Notes under the pieces: generated by a model
Told to the model about the DNA's origin: nothing
The model's database searches: none
The model's input: the letters and a program-made list of their open reading frames with translations, nothing else
Made by a program: the position numbers and the translations under genes
Source: Chryseomicrobium palamuruense
Lineage (GTDB): Bacteria; Bacillota; Bacilli; Bacillales_A; Planococcaceae
Direction of reading: 5' to 3'
Assembly: GCF_042649045.1 (NCBI RefSeq)
Contig: NZ_JBHSEF010000008.1
Span: 62,001-126,000, forward strand
Length of the DNA stretch: 64,000 bases
Shown: in pieces, positions 28,176 through 37,125 of the stretch
Layout: each line of letters opens with the position of its first letter
Numbering within the stretch: the first letter of the stretch is position 1

Positions 28176-28550
28176 ATGGACTTTTTAGCATCTACTCACT
28201 TGCATATTACGGCTTGGGTATTGGCCATAGCATTGTTTTTTATAGCCTACTTAATGCCAGCTTCAGCAAAAAACACAAAAATTATTCATATGATTTTACG
28301 CGTTGATTACATTTTAGTCATTCTGACAGGACTTGCATTATTTATGGCAGGCATGGATCTTGGAATGGGCATGCTTTATGGATTTAAATTCTTAGCAGGA
28401 ATATTGGTCATCGGAATGATGGAGATGGCGCTTGTAAAGAAAATGAAAGGCAAACCATCGACGCTGTTTGTTGGATTGATGTTGCTATTCCTCTTCATCA
28501 CTTTATTCCTTGGATTTAAACTTCCAATGGGAATTAACTTCCTAGCGTAA
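28176..28550 (+). CDS. yisL: DUF1516 membrane protein YisL
   Basis: This is a 124-residue protein with four membrane segments, matching the DUF1516/YisL family in length and layout (STHLHITAWVLAIALF at the start). The function is unknown. The start has AGGAGGC 8 nt before ATG. A terminator follows. Confidence 0.88.
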   Translation: MDFLASTHLHITAWVLAIALFFIAYLMPASAKNTKIIHMILRVDYILVILTGLALFMAGMDLGMGMLYGFKFLAGILVIGMMEMALVKKMKGKPSTLFVGLMLLFLFITLFLGFKLPMGINFLA

Positions 28551-28554
28551 TTCG

Positions 28555-28592
28555 AGCTATCTGGCCATTTGGTCAGATGGCTTTTCTTTTTC
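28555..28592 (+). terminator. terminator after yisL
   Basis: GCTATCTGGCC pairs with GGTCAGATGGC around ATTT, followed by TTTTCTTTTTC. Confidence 0.85.
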
Positions 28593-28615
28593 ACATAATC
28601 TTCTTAATGTGTCAG

Positions 28616-28643
28616 CTGACATTGTTCATTTGTCTGCTACAAT
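28616..28643 (+). promoter_or_regulatory. sigma-A promoter of the amylase-like gene
   Basis: CTGACA (28616-28621), a 16-nt spacer, then TGC-TACAAT with an extended -10 (TACAAT at 28638-28643). Confidence 0.65.
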
Positions 28644-28666
28644 GAGAAGTGATAGGGGGAATTGAC

Positions 28667-29974
28667 TTGAAAAAAATCCACATTATACTTGCATTCGTTC
28701 TCCTTTCTTTTAGTGTGCCGGTACAAGCATCTGCAGCCATGCAAGGAGAAAGTATTTATGATTTACTCGTCGATCGATATTTCAATCAGACGAATCAAAA
28801 TGACATTGATGCGAATACGCAAGATCCAGCGGCTTTTGCCGGAGGGGACTTCTTAGGAATCATCAATCGACTAGATCACATAAAAGATATGGGCTTTACG
28901 TATATTTCGATGGGGCCAGTTTTTGAAACTTCGGACTACAAAGGTTCCTCCATCACGAATTATTCAACAGTAGCGCCTCATTTTGGAACGGTAGAAGACT
29001 TTAAACACCTTTTAGAGACGTTGCAGTCTCAGAATATGAAGGCAATGATTGATCTTCCACTTGCTCAAGCAGAAGAGGCAGAATTCAGTGAAATGAAACA
29101 ATTTTTAGAGACGTTCCCAGTTGATGGAGTCAAATTAACAGGGATTTCAGAGAATACATCCCCACGTCTAGCTTCATTTATTGAAGAAATCAATACAGAT
29201 GAATTGGATGTCATTGCACTTGAAGAATCCGATCTTCCAGTAGATGTTACCTATTCAGAGGAACGAGTGAACGCGTTCCAGCAAGCGTTTAAAACAACGG
29301 ATCAACCGACAGAAGGTCTCGAAGGTTTAGCATCCACTGACTTGCTTGCCATCGATACGCTTGCTTCCAACCGATTTACGTATGTGAGCACAGAGGAAAA
29401 TATGTTTCCACCAACACGTGTGAAAATGGCTGTTGGAGCATTATTAACCCTTCCTGGTGTACCTCTTATGACGTATGGGACAGAAATTGCAATGAACGGC
29501 AATTCAGATGAAACGAGTCACCAAATCATGAATTTCCGAGTTGATGAAGATATTATGTTGTTTATCGAAGACCTTCAGACGATTCGCAATCAATCGCAAG
29601 CTTTGCAAGTTGGAGATATGGAAATGCTTGAGAATGATAATGGCTATATGGTCTTCAAGCGTAGTACGGAAGAAGAGTCGTTTATTGTGGTCATCAACAA
29701 CACGAGTGCAACACAAACCTTTACGGCTTCAGAAGAATTGATTGGAAAAGATAAAGAATTGCGAGGATTATTTGAACAAGACATCGTAAGACAAGATGCA
29801 GATGGGAACTATAAATTGGTGCTTGATCGTGAAATTGTCGAGCTCTATCATGTAAAAGAAGATAGTGGATTAAATATGGCGTATATTGTTGCTATGATCA
29901 TCGCGTATGCCTTATTCTTAGCATTCATTTATCTTGTTTGGCGAAAAGGCAAACAAAAACAACAACAAACATAA
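28667..29974 (+). CDS. membrane-anchored alpha-amylase-like protein, catalytic residues apparently lost
   Basis: This 435-residue protein begins at TTG 28667 after AGGGGGA. It has a signal peptide (1-24), a GH13-type barrel (IYDLLVDRYFN, GGDFLGIINRLDHIKDMGFT, HFGTVEDFKHL, LTLPGVPLMTYGTEIAM), a small C-terminal beta domain, and a membrane segment (about 404-425) with a basic tail, so the barrel faces outside. The normal GH13 catalytic boxes are degenerate: region I reads IDLPLAQ instead of DxVxNH (near 128-134), region II reads GVKLTGIS so the nucleophile Asp is Thr (near 157), and region IV reads IDTLASNR instead of xxNHDxxR. A glutamate remains in ALEESD. It may be a carbohydrate-binding or structural pseudoenzyme. 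Confidence 0.85.
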   Translation: MKKIHIILAFVLLSFSVPVQASAAMQGESIYDLLVDRYFNQTNQNDIDANTQDPAAFAGGDFLGIINRLDHIKDMGFTYISMGPVFETSDYKGSSITNYSTVAPHFGTVEDFKHLLETLQSQNMKAMIDLPLAQAEEAEFSEMKQFLETFPVDGVKLTGISENTSPRLASFIEEINTDELDVIALEESDLPVDVTYSEERVNAFQQAFKTTDQPTEGLEGLASTDLLAIDTLASNRFTYVSTEENMFPPTRVKMAVGALLTLPGVPLMTYGTEIAMNGNSDETSHQIMNFRVDEDIMLFIEDLQTIRNQSQALQVGDMEMLENDNGYMVFKRSTEEESFIVVINNTSATQTFTASEELIGKDKELRGLFEQDIVRQDADGNYKLVLDREIVELYHVKEDSGLNMAYIVAMIIAYALFLAFIYLVWRKGKQKQQQT

Positions 29975-29977
29975 TAA

Positions 29978-30018
29978 AACTCCGGAATTACCTTTATTAG
30001 GCGATTCCGGAGTCTTTT
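29978..30018. terminator. bidirectional terminator between amylase-like gene and degV
   Basis: ACTCCGGAAT and ATTCCGGAGT form a 10-bp perfect stem, with T-rich sequence after the right arm and A-rich before the left arm. It can serve both converging genes. Confidence 0.82.
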
Positions 30019-30874
30019 AGTTATCTTGGGTTTGATTTAAGAAGAATACAGAAATAGCGCCTGGACCTACATGTGCCCCAATCGCAGAACCAATCATTTG
30101 AATATCAAAATTTTGGATTCCGTATGCTTCCGTCAACAAGTGTTTCATTTCTTCTGCTGTTTCTAGGTCGTCAGCGTGGGTAATAGCCACGGTTTGCTTC
30201 GAAAGGTTGACTCCCCGTTCGCCGACAAGTTCAACAATGCGGCGTAAGACTTTCTTCCGGCTTCGCACTTTTTCAATCGGAATCAGTTTTCCTTCTTCCA
30301 CGTGCAGAAGAGGTTTGATATTCAGTAGACCCCCAACAAATGCACTCGCTTTGGATACACGTCCGCCTCGTGCCATGTAATCAAGATCCTCAACTGTAAA
30401 CAGGTGTTCCACAGTTGGCACCATCGCCCGAATTTTCTCTTCGATTTCTTTTAGTGGAAGACCTTGTTCACGAAGTTCAACAGCACGTTTTACAAGTAGT
30501 CCGTACCCCATAGAAGCCGCTTGAGAATCAATGATGACTAATTGAAAATCTGGGTACGTTTCTAGAATCTGATCGCGCATCATGACGGCTGTATTATGCG
30601 TACCGGAAAGCGCAGAAGAAAATGAGATGTAAATTCCTTGTTCGCCATTTTTGGCGAGAGTTTCAAATTCATTTAAAAATGTTTCAGGTGATACTTGAGA
30701 CGTTTTCGGCTGAGCGCCTTGGCGAATTTTGTCGTAGACTTCTTTGGCGTGAATCCCTACGACGTCTTCATAGTCCTGACCATCAATATGTACACGAAGT
30801 GGAAACAAGTCCACAGTCGTCTTTTCGTAATACGAGAGCGGTAAATCAGTCGCACTATCCGCATATATTCTCAT
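30017..30874 (-). CDS. yitS: DegV family fatty-acid-binding protein
   Basis: DegV/FakB proteins hold a fatty acid for phosphorylation by FakA. This one has 285 residues, with the N-terminal DSATDLP motif, the TSQVSPETF lid region, ISFSSALSGT and the LDYMARGGRVSKASAFVGGLLNIKP block that builds the acyl pocket. The start ATG follows AGGGGGATTGA. It is 10 nt downstream of the Cof-type phosphatase gene and the two form an operon, in the same arrangement as yitS-yitU of B. subtilis. Confidence 0.9.
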   Translation of the reverse strand: MRIYADSATDLPLSYYEKTTVDLFPLRVHIDGQDYEDVVGIHAKEVYDKIRQGAQPKTSQVSPETFLNEFETLAKNGEQGIYISFSSALSGTHNTAVMMRDQILETYPDFQLVIIDSQAASMGYGLLVKRAVELREQGLPLKEIEEKIRAMVPTVEHLFTVEDLDYMARGGRVSKASAFVGGLLNIKPLLHVEEGKLIPIEKVRSRKKVLRRIVELVGERGVNLSKQTVAITHADDLETAEEMKHLLTEAYGIQNFDIQMIGSAIGAHVGPGAISVFFLNQTQDN

Positions 30875-30884
30875 TTCAATCCCC

Positions 30885-31703
30885 CTAAATAGTTTGTTTG
30901 AGTTTTAAGCGTTCTTCTAGATATATTCCAATGCCGTCTTCATTGTTTGTTCCAATGATTTCATTGGCAATCGATTTTAAAGGCGATATTGCATTCCCCA
31001 TTGCGACGCCTGTTCCTGCGTATTCAATCATTTCCAGGTCGTTGTCCTCATCACCAAACGCGATAATGTGGTCTTTCGAGATATTTAAATACTCGGCAAC
31101 GGGCTGGATTCCAACTGCTTTATTTAAGCCGCTTTTTACGATTTCAATGACATGCCATGGGGCTCCCCAACGGCGATGATCAATGACTTCTGCGTGTACG
31201 TCACGTAAATGTTGGCGAATATCTTCTACATGGTGCTCTTCCGCATGAATCAGCATACTGGTCGGATCATGCTTTAAATATTTGCGAAGATCGCCCGTTG
31301 TAAAATTAGGCTCACCATTTGCAAAGGCATCCATAATTTTATCATCATGAATGTGGAGGTAGACATCATCCAACACTTCAGCAAGTAGATTTTTGATTTG
31401 ATAGCTCTCTACAGCATCCACGACATCTCGCACAACGTCGAGGCTAATAGGTTCGTGCATCGTTTTCCAGTCCCGTGATAGAGGGTGATGTACAAAGGCT
31501 CCATTAAAATTTACAATTGGCGTTTGAAGCCCAAGTTCTTTATAGTACATTCCAGTTGCACGGTATGGACGCCCCGTTGCGATCATGATTTCATGCCCAG
31601 CTTGCTTTGCTCGTAAAAGGGTTTCTTTTGTTCGTTTTGAAATCACTTTTTCATCCGTTAATAGTGTTCCATCTAAATCCAGCACAATAAGATGTCTCTC
31701 CAT
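30885..31703 (-). CDS. yitU: Cof-type HAD phosphatase
   Basis: This is a 272-residue haloacid-dehalogenase phosphatase of the Cof subfamily. HAD motif I is VLDLDGTLL near the start, motif II is IATGRPY, and motifs III-IV are seen as KAVGIQPV and IAFGDEDNDLEMI. The ATG at 31703 (MERHLIVLDLDG) is chosen because GGAGAGGTGA lies six nucleotides before it; the GTG at 31712 overlaps that site. The substrate is unknown. Confidence 0.9.
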   Translation of the reverse strand: MERHLIVLDLDGTLLTDEKVISKRTKETLLRAKQAGHEIMIATGRPYRATGMYYKELGLQTPIVNFNGAFVHHPLSRDWKTMHEPISLDVVRDVVDAVESYQIKNLLAEVLDDVYLHIHDDKIMDAFANGEPNFTTGDLRKYLKHDPTSMLIHAEEHHVEDIRQHLRDVHAEVIDHRRWGAPWHVIEIVKSGLNKAVGIQPVAEYLNISKDHIIAFGDEDNDLEMIEYAGTGVAMGNAISPLKSIANEIIGTNNEDGIGIYLEERLKLKQTI

Positions 31704-31824
31704 CTGGCTCACCTCTCCCTTAGTATTTAGTTTACTCTTTCCAACTTACTGCGTCAAAGGAAGGACAGTGGCAATGCCGTCCTCAATTTGATACACTGAA
31801 GATATGAGAAAGGTGGGATTCCGC

Positions 31825-32133
31825 ATGGATCAAGATATGAAAGATAGCTTGATGAGTGCCTTAGAAGAGGTCATCGATCCGGAACTTGGGATTGATGTTG
31901 TCAACCTTGGACTTGTCTATGATGTAGATTTGAACGAGGAAGGTCTTGCAACGGTCACCATGACATTGACTTCCATTGGTTGTCCGATGGGACCGATGAT
32001 TGTCGATCAAGTGAAAACAGCACTCGGCCAATTACCAGAAGTAAAAGATACAGAAGTAAATATCACGTTCAATCCACCATGGTCTCGTGACAATATGTCA
32101 CGCTATGCAAAGATTGCACTTGGAATTCGATAA
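31825..32133 (+). CDS. yitW: MIP18/DUF59 metal-sulfur cluster assembly factor
   Basis: This is a 102-residue MIP18-family protein (SufT/PaaD relatives) that helps deliver iron-sulfur clusters. The DPELGIDVVNLGLVYDV and TSIGCPMGPMIVDQV blocks are typical, with the single reactive cysteine in GCPMG. ATG 31825 follows GAAAGGTGGGAT; ATG 31804 lies before that site and is rejected. It is divergent from the phosphatase operon. Confidence 0.9.
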   Translation: MDQDMKDSLMSALEEVIDPELGIDVVNLGLVYDVDLNEEGLATVTMTLTSIGCPMGPMIVDQVKTALGQLPEVKDTEVNITFNPPWSRDNMSRYAKIALGIR

Positions 32134-32136
32134 ACG

Positions 32137-32170
32137 AAAGTCCTGACATTTGTCAGGATTTTTTTCGTTT
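32137..32170 (+). terminator. terminator after yitW
   Basis: AGTCCTGACA and TGTCAGGATT pair closely, followed by TTTTTCG and a T-rich tract. Confidence 0.87.
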
Positions 32171-32187
32171 TTTAATGGTCTTTCTGC

Positions 32188-32216
32188 TTTACTTCCCGGC
32201 AGTCCTTTCCTATAAT
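32188..32216 (+). promoter_or_regulatory. sigma-A promoter of clpB
   Basis: TTTACT (32188-32193), a 17-nt spacer, then a perfect TATAAT (32211-32216). Confidence 0.7.
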
Positions 32217-32222
32217 CAAATT

Positions 32223-32239
32223 AGTCAAAGATAGTCAAA
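32223..32239 (+). promoter_or_regulatory. CtsR operator
   Basis: The sequence AGTCAAAGATAGTCAAA is an exact match to the CtsR heptad direct repeat (A/G)GTCAAA-NAN-(A/G)GTCAAA. It starts 7 nt after the -10 element, over the expected transcription start, where CtsR would block transcription until heat or protein stress. Confidence 0.92.
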
Positions 32240-32261
32240 CTTGTGATGAGGAGGAAATACC

Positions 32262-34394
32262 ATGCAAATGAATCAAATGCCGAATGAAGAAACGAAATCC
32301 CCTCTGGAACAGTACGGAAGAAATCTTGTTGCTTATGCAAAAGAAGGAAAGATGGATCCCGTTATTGGACGTGATCAAGAGATACGAAATGTCATCCGAA
32401 TCTTATCACGCAAAACAAAAAACAATCCCGTTCTAATTGGAGAACCTGGAGTAGGAAAGACAGCCATCGTAGAGGGCCTTGCCCAACGTATTATAAAAAA
32501 AGATGTACCCGAGGGATTAAAGGAAAAAGAAATCTACGAACTCGATATGTCTGCACTCATTGCTGGTGCCAAATATAGAGGAGAATTTGAAGAACGTTTA
32601 AAAGCTGTCTTAAAACAAGTGAGGGACAGCGAAGGTTCGATTATCCTCTTTATTGATGAGCTTCACACCATTGTAGGTGCGGGTAAATCGGATGGAGCGA
32701 TGGATGCAGGGAATATGTTGAAACCGATGCTTGCACGTGGGGAACTTCACTGTATAGGAGCGACAACTCTTGATGAGTACCGCACGTACATTGAAAAAGA
32801 TCCTGCTCTGGAGCGACGTTTCCAACAAGTGTTAGTTAAAGAGCCGTCTGTCGAAGATGCTATTTCCATCTTACGTGGTTTAAAAGAACGGTTTGAATTG
32901 CACCACGGGGTACGTATCCATGACCGCGCCATTGTTGCTGCAGCAGAACTTTCCAATCGGTACATCACTGACCGCTTCATGCCGGACAAAGCCATCGACC
33001 TTGTTGACGAAGCATGTGCGATGATTCGGACAGAAATTGATTCCATGCCGCAGGAGTTGGATGAAGTGACACGTAAAATAATGCAACTCCAAATTGAAGA
33101 ACAAGCCTTAATGAAGGAGAAGGATGCAGCCAGTCAAAAAAGACTGGAATTGTTACGTGAAGAATTAAATCAGTTAACTACTTCTTCAGAAGCCATGCGA
33201 TTGCAGTGGGAAGAAGAAAAGAATACCTTACAAGCTCTTCAAGTGAAACGAGAAATGCTTGATAAACTGCGCAGAGAGTTAGAAGAAGCGGAATCAAATT
33301 ATGACTTGACAAAAGCAGCGGAGCTCCGACATGGAAAGATTCCGGAGGCTGAAAAAGAGTTAACGGCCCTTGAGAGCGCGCAACAAGCGGATGGTCGTAT
33401 GTTACGAGAAGAGGTGACAGAAGATGAAATTGCTTCCATCGTCGCACGCTGGACGGGAATTCCTGTGACGAAACTCGTCGAAGGAGAGCGAGAGAAGCTC
33501 TTACGTTTAGAAGAAATCTTATCTGAGCGTGTCGTAGGTCAAAATCAAGCCATTCAGTATGTGTCCGATGCGGTTCTTCGAGCACGTGCAGGCATTAAAG
33601 ATGCTCATAAACCAATCGGCTCTTTCTTGTTTCTCGGACCGACAGGAGTAGGAAAAACGGAACTAGCCAAAGCATTGGCTGCACAGCTATTTGATTCAGA
33701 ACAGCATTTCATACGCATAGATATGTCTGAGTATATGGAAAAACATAGTGTGTCAAGACTTGTGGGTGCGCCTCCCGGCTATATTGGTTATGAAGAAGGA
33801 GGGCAACTTACCGAGGCGGTTCGTCGAAACCCGTATTCAGTTGTTCTACTTGATGAGATTGAAAAAGCACATCCAGATGTGGCCAACATCCTCTTACAAC
33901 TATTAGATGATGGTCGCATCACAGATAGTCAAGGCCGCCTTGTTAACTTTGCCAACACGATTGTTATTTTAACTTCAAATATTGGTTCTTCGTACTTATT
34001 AGAAGGAACTGGAGATATTACGGAAGAACAGACAGATGCGGTGATGCACGCACTAAGACAACATTTCAAACCGGAGCTACTCAACCGGATGGATGAGATC
34101 GTCCTATTCCATGCCCTAGGTAATGCTCACTTCGCGATGATTGCTGATAAGTATATGAAGGAACTTGCTGCAAAACTTGCCGGGCAAGAGATACAATTAG
34201 AGGTTTCACCAGACGTGGTGAACTGGGTAGTGGAAAAAGGGGTAGACCCTGCCTTTGGGGCACGTCCATTGAAACGATTCATTCAGCGAACGATTGAAAC
34301 GAAAGTGGCGAAACGATTAATTGCAGGAGATATCACTCCTGGATTGAAACTTCACATACATCTTCAAGAGGGAGATATCGTGATTGAAACATAA
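32262..34394 (+). CDS. clpB: ClpB-type disaggregase lacking the N-domain
   Basis: This AAA+ ring protein extracts polypeptides from aggregates with DnaK. It has 710 residues, against about 860 for full ClpB. It opens directly in the linker before the first ATPase domain (SPLEQYGRNLVAYAKEGK). Walker A sites are GEPGVGKT (60-67) and GPTGVGKT (459-466). The middle domain between them (about 265-390) is the long ClpB coiled coil, not the short ClpC type. The absence of the N-domain is native: promoter, CtsR box and ribosome site GAGGAGGAAAT sit right before the ATG. No ClpP-docking tripeptide was evident. Confidence 0.9.
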   Translation: MQMNQMPNEETKSPLEQYGRNLVAYAKEGKMDPVIGRDQEIRNVIRILSRKTKNNPVLIGEPGVGKTAIVEGLAQRIIKKDVPEGLKEKEIYELDMSALIAGAKYRGEFEERLKAVLKQVRDSEGSIILFIDELHTIVGAGKSDGAMDAGNMLKPMLARGELHCIGATTLDEYRTYIEKDPALERRFQQVLVKEPSVEDAISILRGLKERFELHHGVRIHDRAIVAAAELSNRYITDRFMPDKAIDLVDEACAMIRTEIDSMPQELDEVTRKIMQLQIEEQALMKEKDAASQKRLELLREELNQLTTSSEAMRLQWEEEKNTLQALQVKREMLDKLRRELEEAESNYDLTKAAELRHGKIPEAEKELTALESAQQADGRMLREEVTEDEIASIVARWTGIPVTKLVEGEREKLLRLEEILSERVVGQNQAIQYVSDAVLRARAGIKDAHKPIGSFLFLGPTGVGKTELAKALAAQLFDSEQHFIRIDMSEYMEKHSVSRLVGAPPGYIGYEEGGQLTEAVRRNPYSVVLLDEIEKAHPDVANILLQLLDDGRITDSQGRLVNFANTIVILTSNIGSSYLLEGTGDITEEQTDAVMHALRQHFKPELLNRMDEIVLFHALGNAHFAMIADKYMKELAAKLAGQEIQLEVSPDVVNWVVEKGVDPAFGARPLKRFIQRTIETKVAKRLIAGDITPGLKLHIHLQEGDIVIET

Positions 34395-34395
34395 G

Positions 34396-34430
34396 AAAAG
34401 CCGACAATCCCTTAGGATTGTCGGCTTTAT
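34396..34430. terminator. bidirectional terminator between clpB and yjzD
   Basis: AAAGCCGACAATCC and GGATTGTCGGCTTT form a 14-bp perfect stem around CTTA, with A before and T after. Confidence 0.9.
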
Positions 34431-34436
34431 TACGTC

Positions 34437-34622
34437 TTAGTGATGTGCGTTTTTTGGCACTTTCGGTAAGATCGCATCAATTACAAAAATAAAGATTGCA
34501 GCTACAACTCCCATAATAAGACCATTTGACAAAACAAATGGGACATTAATTACGGCGCTTACTACATAGTTCAACATAGACACAAGTATAAGTGTCCAGA
34601 TTAACGTCATTACATAGTGCAT
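34437..34622 (-). CDS. yjzD: DUF2929 small membrane protein
   Basis: This is a 61-residue protein with two membrane segments, matching the DUF2929/YjzD family found next to fabH in Bacillus. The ribosome site GAGGTGA lies 7 nt before the ATG on the minus strand. The function is unknown. Confidence 0.8.
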   Translation of the reverse strand: MHYVMTLIWTLILVSMLNYVVSAVINVPFVLSNGLIMGVVAAIFIFVIDAILPKVPKNAHH

Positions 34623-34720
34623 AATTGGTCACCTCAGTCAATTTTCTCTCTGAATCATACCATAAAAGCTACCAAGAAGGCGAAAAAAACCAAAAATTCT
34701 TTCGTCAAACAACGAAGCTA

Positions 34721-34749
34721 TTGAAAAATGTTCACGTTTTCGATATAGT
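34721..34749 (+). promoter_or_regulatory. sigma-A promoter of fabH-fabF
   Basis: TTGAAA (34721-34726), a 17-nt spacer, then TATAGT (34744-34749). Confidence 0.75.
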
Positions 34750-34765
34750 TATGACCAGGTACTAA
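34749..34765 (+). promoter_or_regulatory. FapR operator
   Basis: TTATGACCAGGTACTAA matches the FapR palindrome TTAGTACCNGGTACTAA at all but two bases. It abuts the -10 element and covers the start site. FapR represses fatty-acid genes and is released by malonyl-CoA. Confidence 0.85.
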
Positions 34766-34795
34766 TAATAGGCATAAAAGAAATGAGGATGACAT

Positions 34796-35731
34796 ATGGC
34801 AGTAGGTATATGGGGAATCGGTTCATACGTCCCAGAGAACCGCGTAACGAATGATGACCTTGCCGACCGGATGGAAACATCAGACGAATGGATCCGTACA
34901 CGGACAGGCATTGAAGCGCGCCATTTCGCAAGTGAAAGTCAAAACACTTCAGACATGGCTTACGAGGCTGCGGTGAAAGCATTGGAAGATGCCGGCCTCG
35001 ATGCCTCCGAACTTGATTTGATTCTAGTAGCTACCGTAACACCAGACCAACCGTTCCCGACAGTTGCGAATACGCTACAAGATCGACTTGGCGCAACAAA
35101 GGCAGCGTCAATGGACGTCTCAGCTGCTTGCGCGGGTTTTATGTATGCTTTTATTACAGGAGCACAATTTATACAAACAGATGCCTATAAACATGTCCTT
35201 ATCATAGGTGTAGAAAAACTATCTAAAATTATTGATTGGGAAGACCGCTCGACTGCTGTTCTGTTTGGGGATGGGGCAGGGGCTGTAGTGCTCGGTAATG
35301 TAGAAGAGGGAAAAGGGATTTTATCATTTGAACTCGGATCTGACGGTAGTGGAGGAAAACATCTCTTCCAACACGGTGAGTATCTTCAAATGAATGGACG
35401 CGAAGTGTTCAAATTTGCCGTACGTCAGATGGGTGAATCTGCACTGAATGTATTAGAAAAAGCTAGGCTGACAAAAGAAGATGTGGATTTTCTGATTCCA
35501 CACCAAGCAAATATCCGTATTATGGAATCAGCGCGGGAGCGTCTTCAATTACCTGAAGAAAAGATGTCAAAGACCATTCATCTTTACGGCAATACGTCAG
35601 CTGCTTCGATTCCATTATCCCTCGATTATGAAGTGAAAAGAGGAAAAGTGAATGATGGGGATGTCTTAGTGCTTGTTGGGTTCGGTGGTGGATTAACATG
35701 GGGAGCCATCGCACTTCGTTACGGAAAATAA
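34796..35731 (+). CDS. fabH: 3-oxoacyl-[ACP] synthase III
   Basis: FabH condenses acyl-CoA primers with malonyl-ACP to begin fatty-acid synthesis. It has 311 residues. The catalytic triad is readable: Cys in SAACAGFMYA (near 113), His in IPHQANIRI and Asn in YGNTSAAS. The N-terminal GIGSYVPENRVTN and ETSDEWIRTRTGI are classical. fabF follows after 19 nt as in B. subtilis fabHA-fabF. Confidence 0.96.
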   Translation: MAVGIWGIGSYVPENRVTNDDLADRMETSDEWIRTRTGIEARHFASESQNTSDMAYEAAVKALEDAGLDASELDLILVATVTPDQPFPTVANTLQDRLGATKAASMDVSAACAGFMYAFITGAQFIQTDAYKHVLIIGVEKLSKIIDWEDRSTAVLFGDGAGAVVLGNVEEGKGILSFELGSDGSGGKHLFQHGEYLQMNGREVFKFAVRQMGESALNVLEKARLTKEDVDFLIPHQANIRIMESARERLQLPEEKMSKTIHLYGNTSAASIPLSLDYEVKRGKVNDGDVLVLVGFGGGLTWGAIALRYGK

Positions 35732-35750
35732 CTGAAAAGAGGGGTAACAT

Positions 35751-36983
35751 ATGAAAAGAAGAGTTGTCATAACAGGAATTGGTGCAGTGACACCACTCGG
35801 AAATACAGCGAAAGATACGTGGCAAGCTATTATAGAAGGAAAGTCAGGGGTAGGTCCGTTAACACGGCTTGATGCAGACCAGTTTCCAGCGAAAGTAGCA
35901 GCGGAAGTGAAAGACTTTTCTATTGAACAATTCATTGAAAAGAAAGAAGCGCGTAAAATGGACCGCTTCACTCACTATGCACTGGCAGCTTCAATTGAAG
36001 CGATGAGTGATGCTGGACTTGAGCTGGATGAAAAGACTGCCCTACGGACAGGTGTATGGATTGGCTCAGGAATCGGCGGAATGGAAACCTATGAAAATCA
36101 ATTCCGTACATTTCTTGATAAGGGTGTGCGACGCGTAAGTCCATTCTTCGTTCCAATGATGATTCCTGATATGGCTTCTGGCCAAGTATCTATCCACTTC
36201 GGAGCGAAAGGAATCAATTCATGTACAGTGACCGCTTGTGCATCGGGCACAAACTCGATTGGAGACGCGTTTAAAGTGATTCAACGAGGCGATGCGGATG
36301 TTATGATCACTGGAGGAGCAGAAGCGCCGATTACGAATATGGCTGTCGCAGGTTTTTGTTCAAACACAGCTTTAACTACCAACACAGATCCATCAACAGC
36401 ATCACGTCCGTTTGATCAAAACCGGGATGGCTTTGTCATCGGGGAAGGTGCAGGAATCGTGATATTGGAAGAGTTAGAGCATGCACTTGCACGCGGAGCA
36501 ACGATTTATGCGGAAATAAGTGGGTATGGTTCAACAGGCGATGCACACCATATTACTGCGCCAGCACCTGAAGGAGAAGGAGCAGCACGTGCTATGTACC
36601 AGGCAATTGAAGATGCTGGCCTTGATACCGAAGAGATCGGATATATCAATGCCCATGGGACTAGTACACCTTACAACGACTTATATGAGACACAAGCCAT
36701 AAAGTCTGTATTCGGAGACCATGCGAGAAAGCTAGCTGTTAGTTCAACGAAATCAATGACAGGACATTTACTTGGAGCTGCAGGTGGAATTGAAGCCATT
36801 TTCACAGCGCTTGCTTTAAAAGAAGGCATCTTACCACCAACCATCAATATTAAGACGCCTGATCCAGAATGTGACCTGGATTATATCCCAAATCAGGCAC
36901 GTCACAAAGACATACAAGTTGCAATGAGTAACTCACTTGGGTTTGGGGGGCATAATGCTTCTCTAGTTTTTAAAAAATATTAA
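35751..36983 (+). CDS. fabF: 3-oxoacyl-[ACP] synthase II
   Basis: FabF elongates acyl-ACP chains with malonyl-ACP and contributes to temperature adaptation of lipids. It has 410 residues. The catalytic cysteine is in TVTACASGTNSIGDA (near residue 163), and the two histidines are in YINAHGTSTPYND and STKSMTGHLLGAAG. It ends the FapR-controlled operon and is followed by a terminator. Confidence 0.96.
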   Translation: MKRRVVITGIGAVTPLGNTAKDTWQAIIEGKSGVGPLTRLDADQFPAKVAAEVKDFSIEQFIEKKEARKMDRFTHYALAASIEAMSDAGLELDEKTALRTGVWIGSGIGGMETYENQFRTFLDKGVRRVSPFFVPMMIPDMASGQVSIHFGAKGINSCTVTACASGTNSIGDAFKVIQRGDADVMITGGAEAPITNMAVAGFCSNTALTTNTDPSTASRPFDQNRDGFVIGEGAGIVILEELEHALARGATIYAEISGYGSTGDAHHITAPAPEGEGAARAMYQAIEDAGLDTEEIGYINAHGTSTPYNDLYETQAIKSVFGDHARKLAVSSTKSMTGHLLGAAGGIEAIFTALALKEGILPPTINIKTPDPECDLDYIPNQARHKDIQVAMSNSLGFGGHNASLVFKKY

Positions 36984-37000
36984 CTATATTGCGAAATAAT

Positions 37001-37036
37001 AAAAACTGCTGATAACCTGTCAGCAGTTTTTTTTGT
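37001..37036 (+). terminator. terminator after fabF
   Basis: AAACTGCTGA and TCAGCAGTTT pair around TAACCTG, with eight T following. Confidence 0.9.
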
Positions 37037-37125
37037 TACAAAAGACTTTAGTGCGTTGTAGCGCTAAACCATTTATATGCGACTATTCACACAGAGAGAC
37101 TGAATCTTTGTTCATTTTATAAAAA

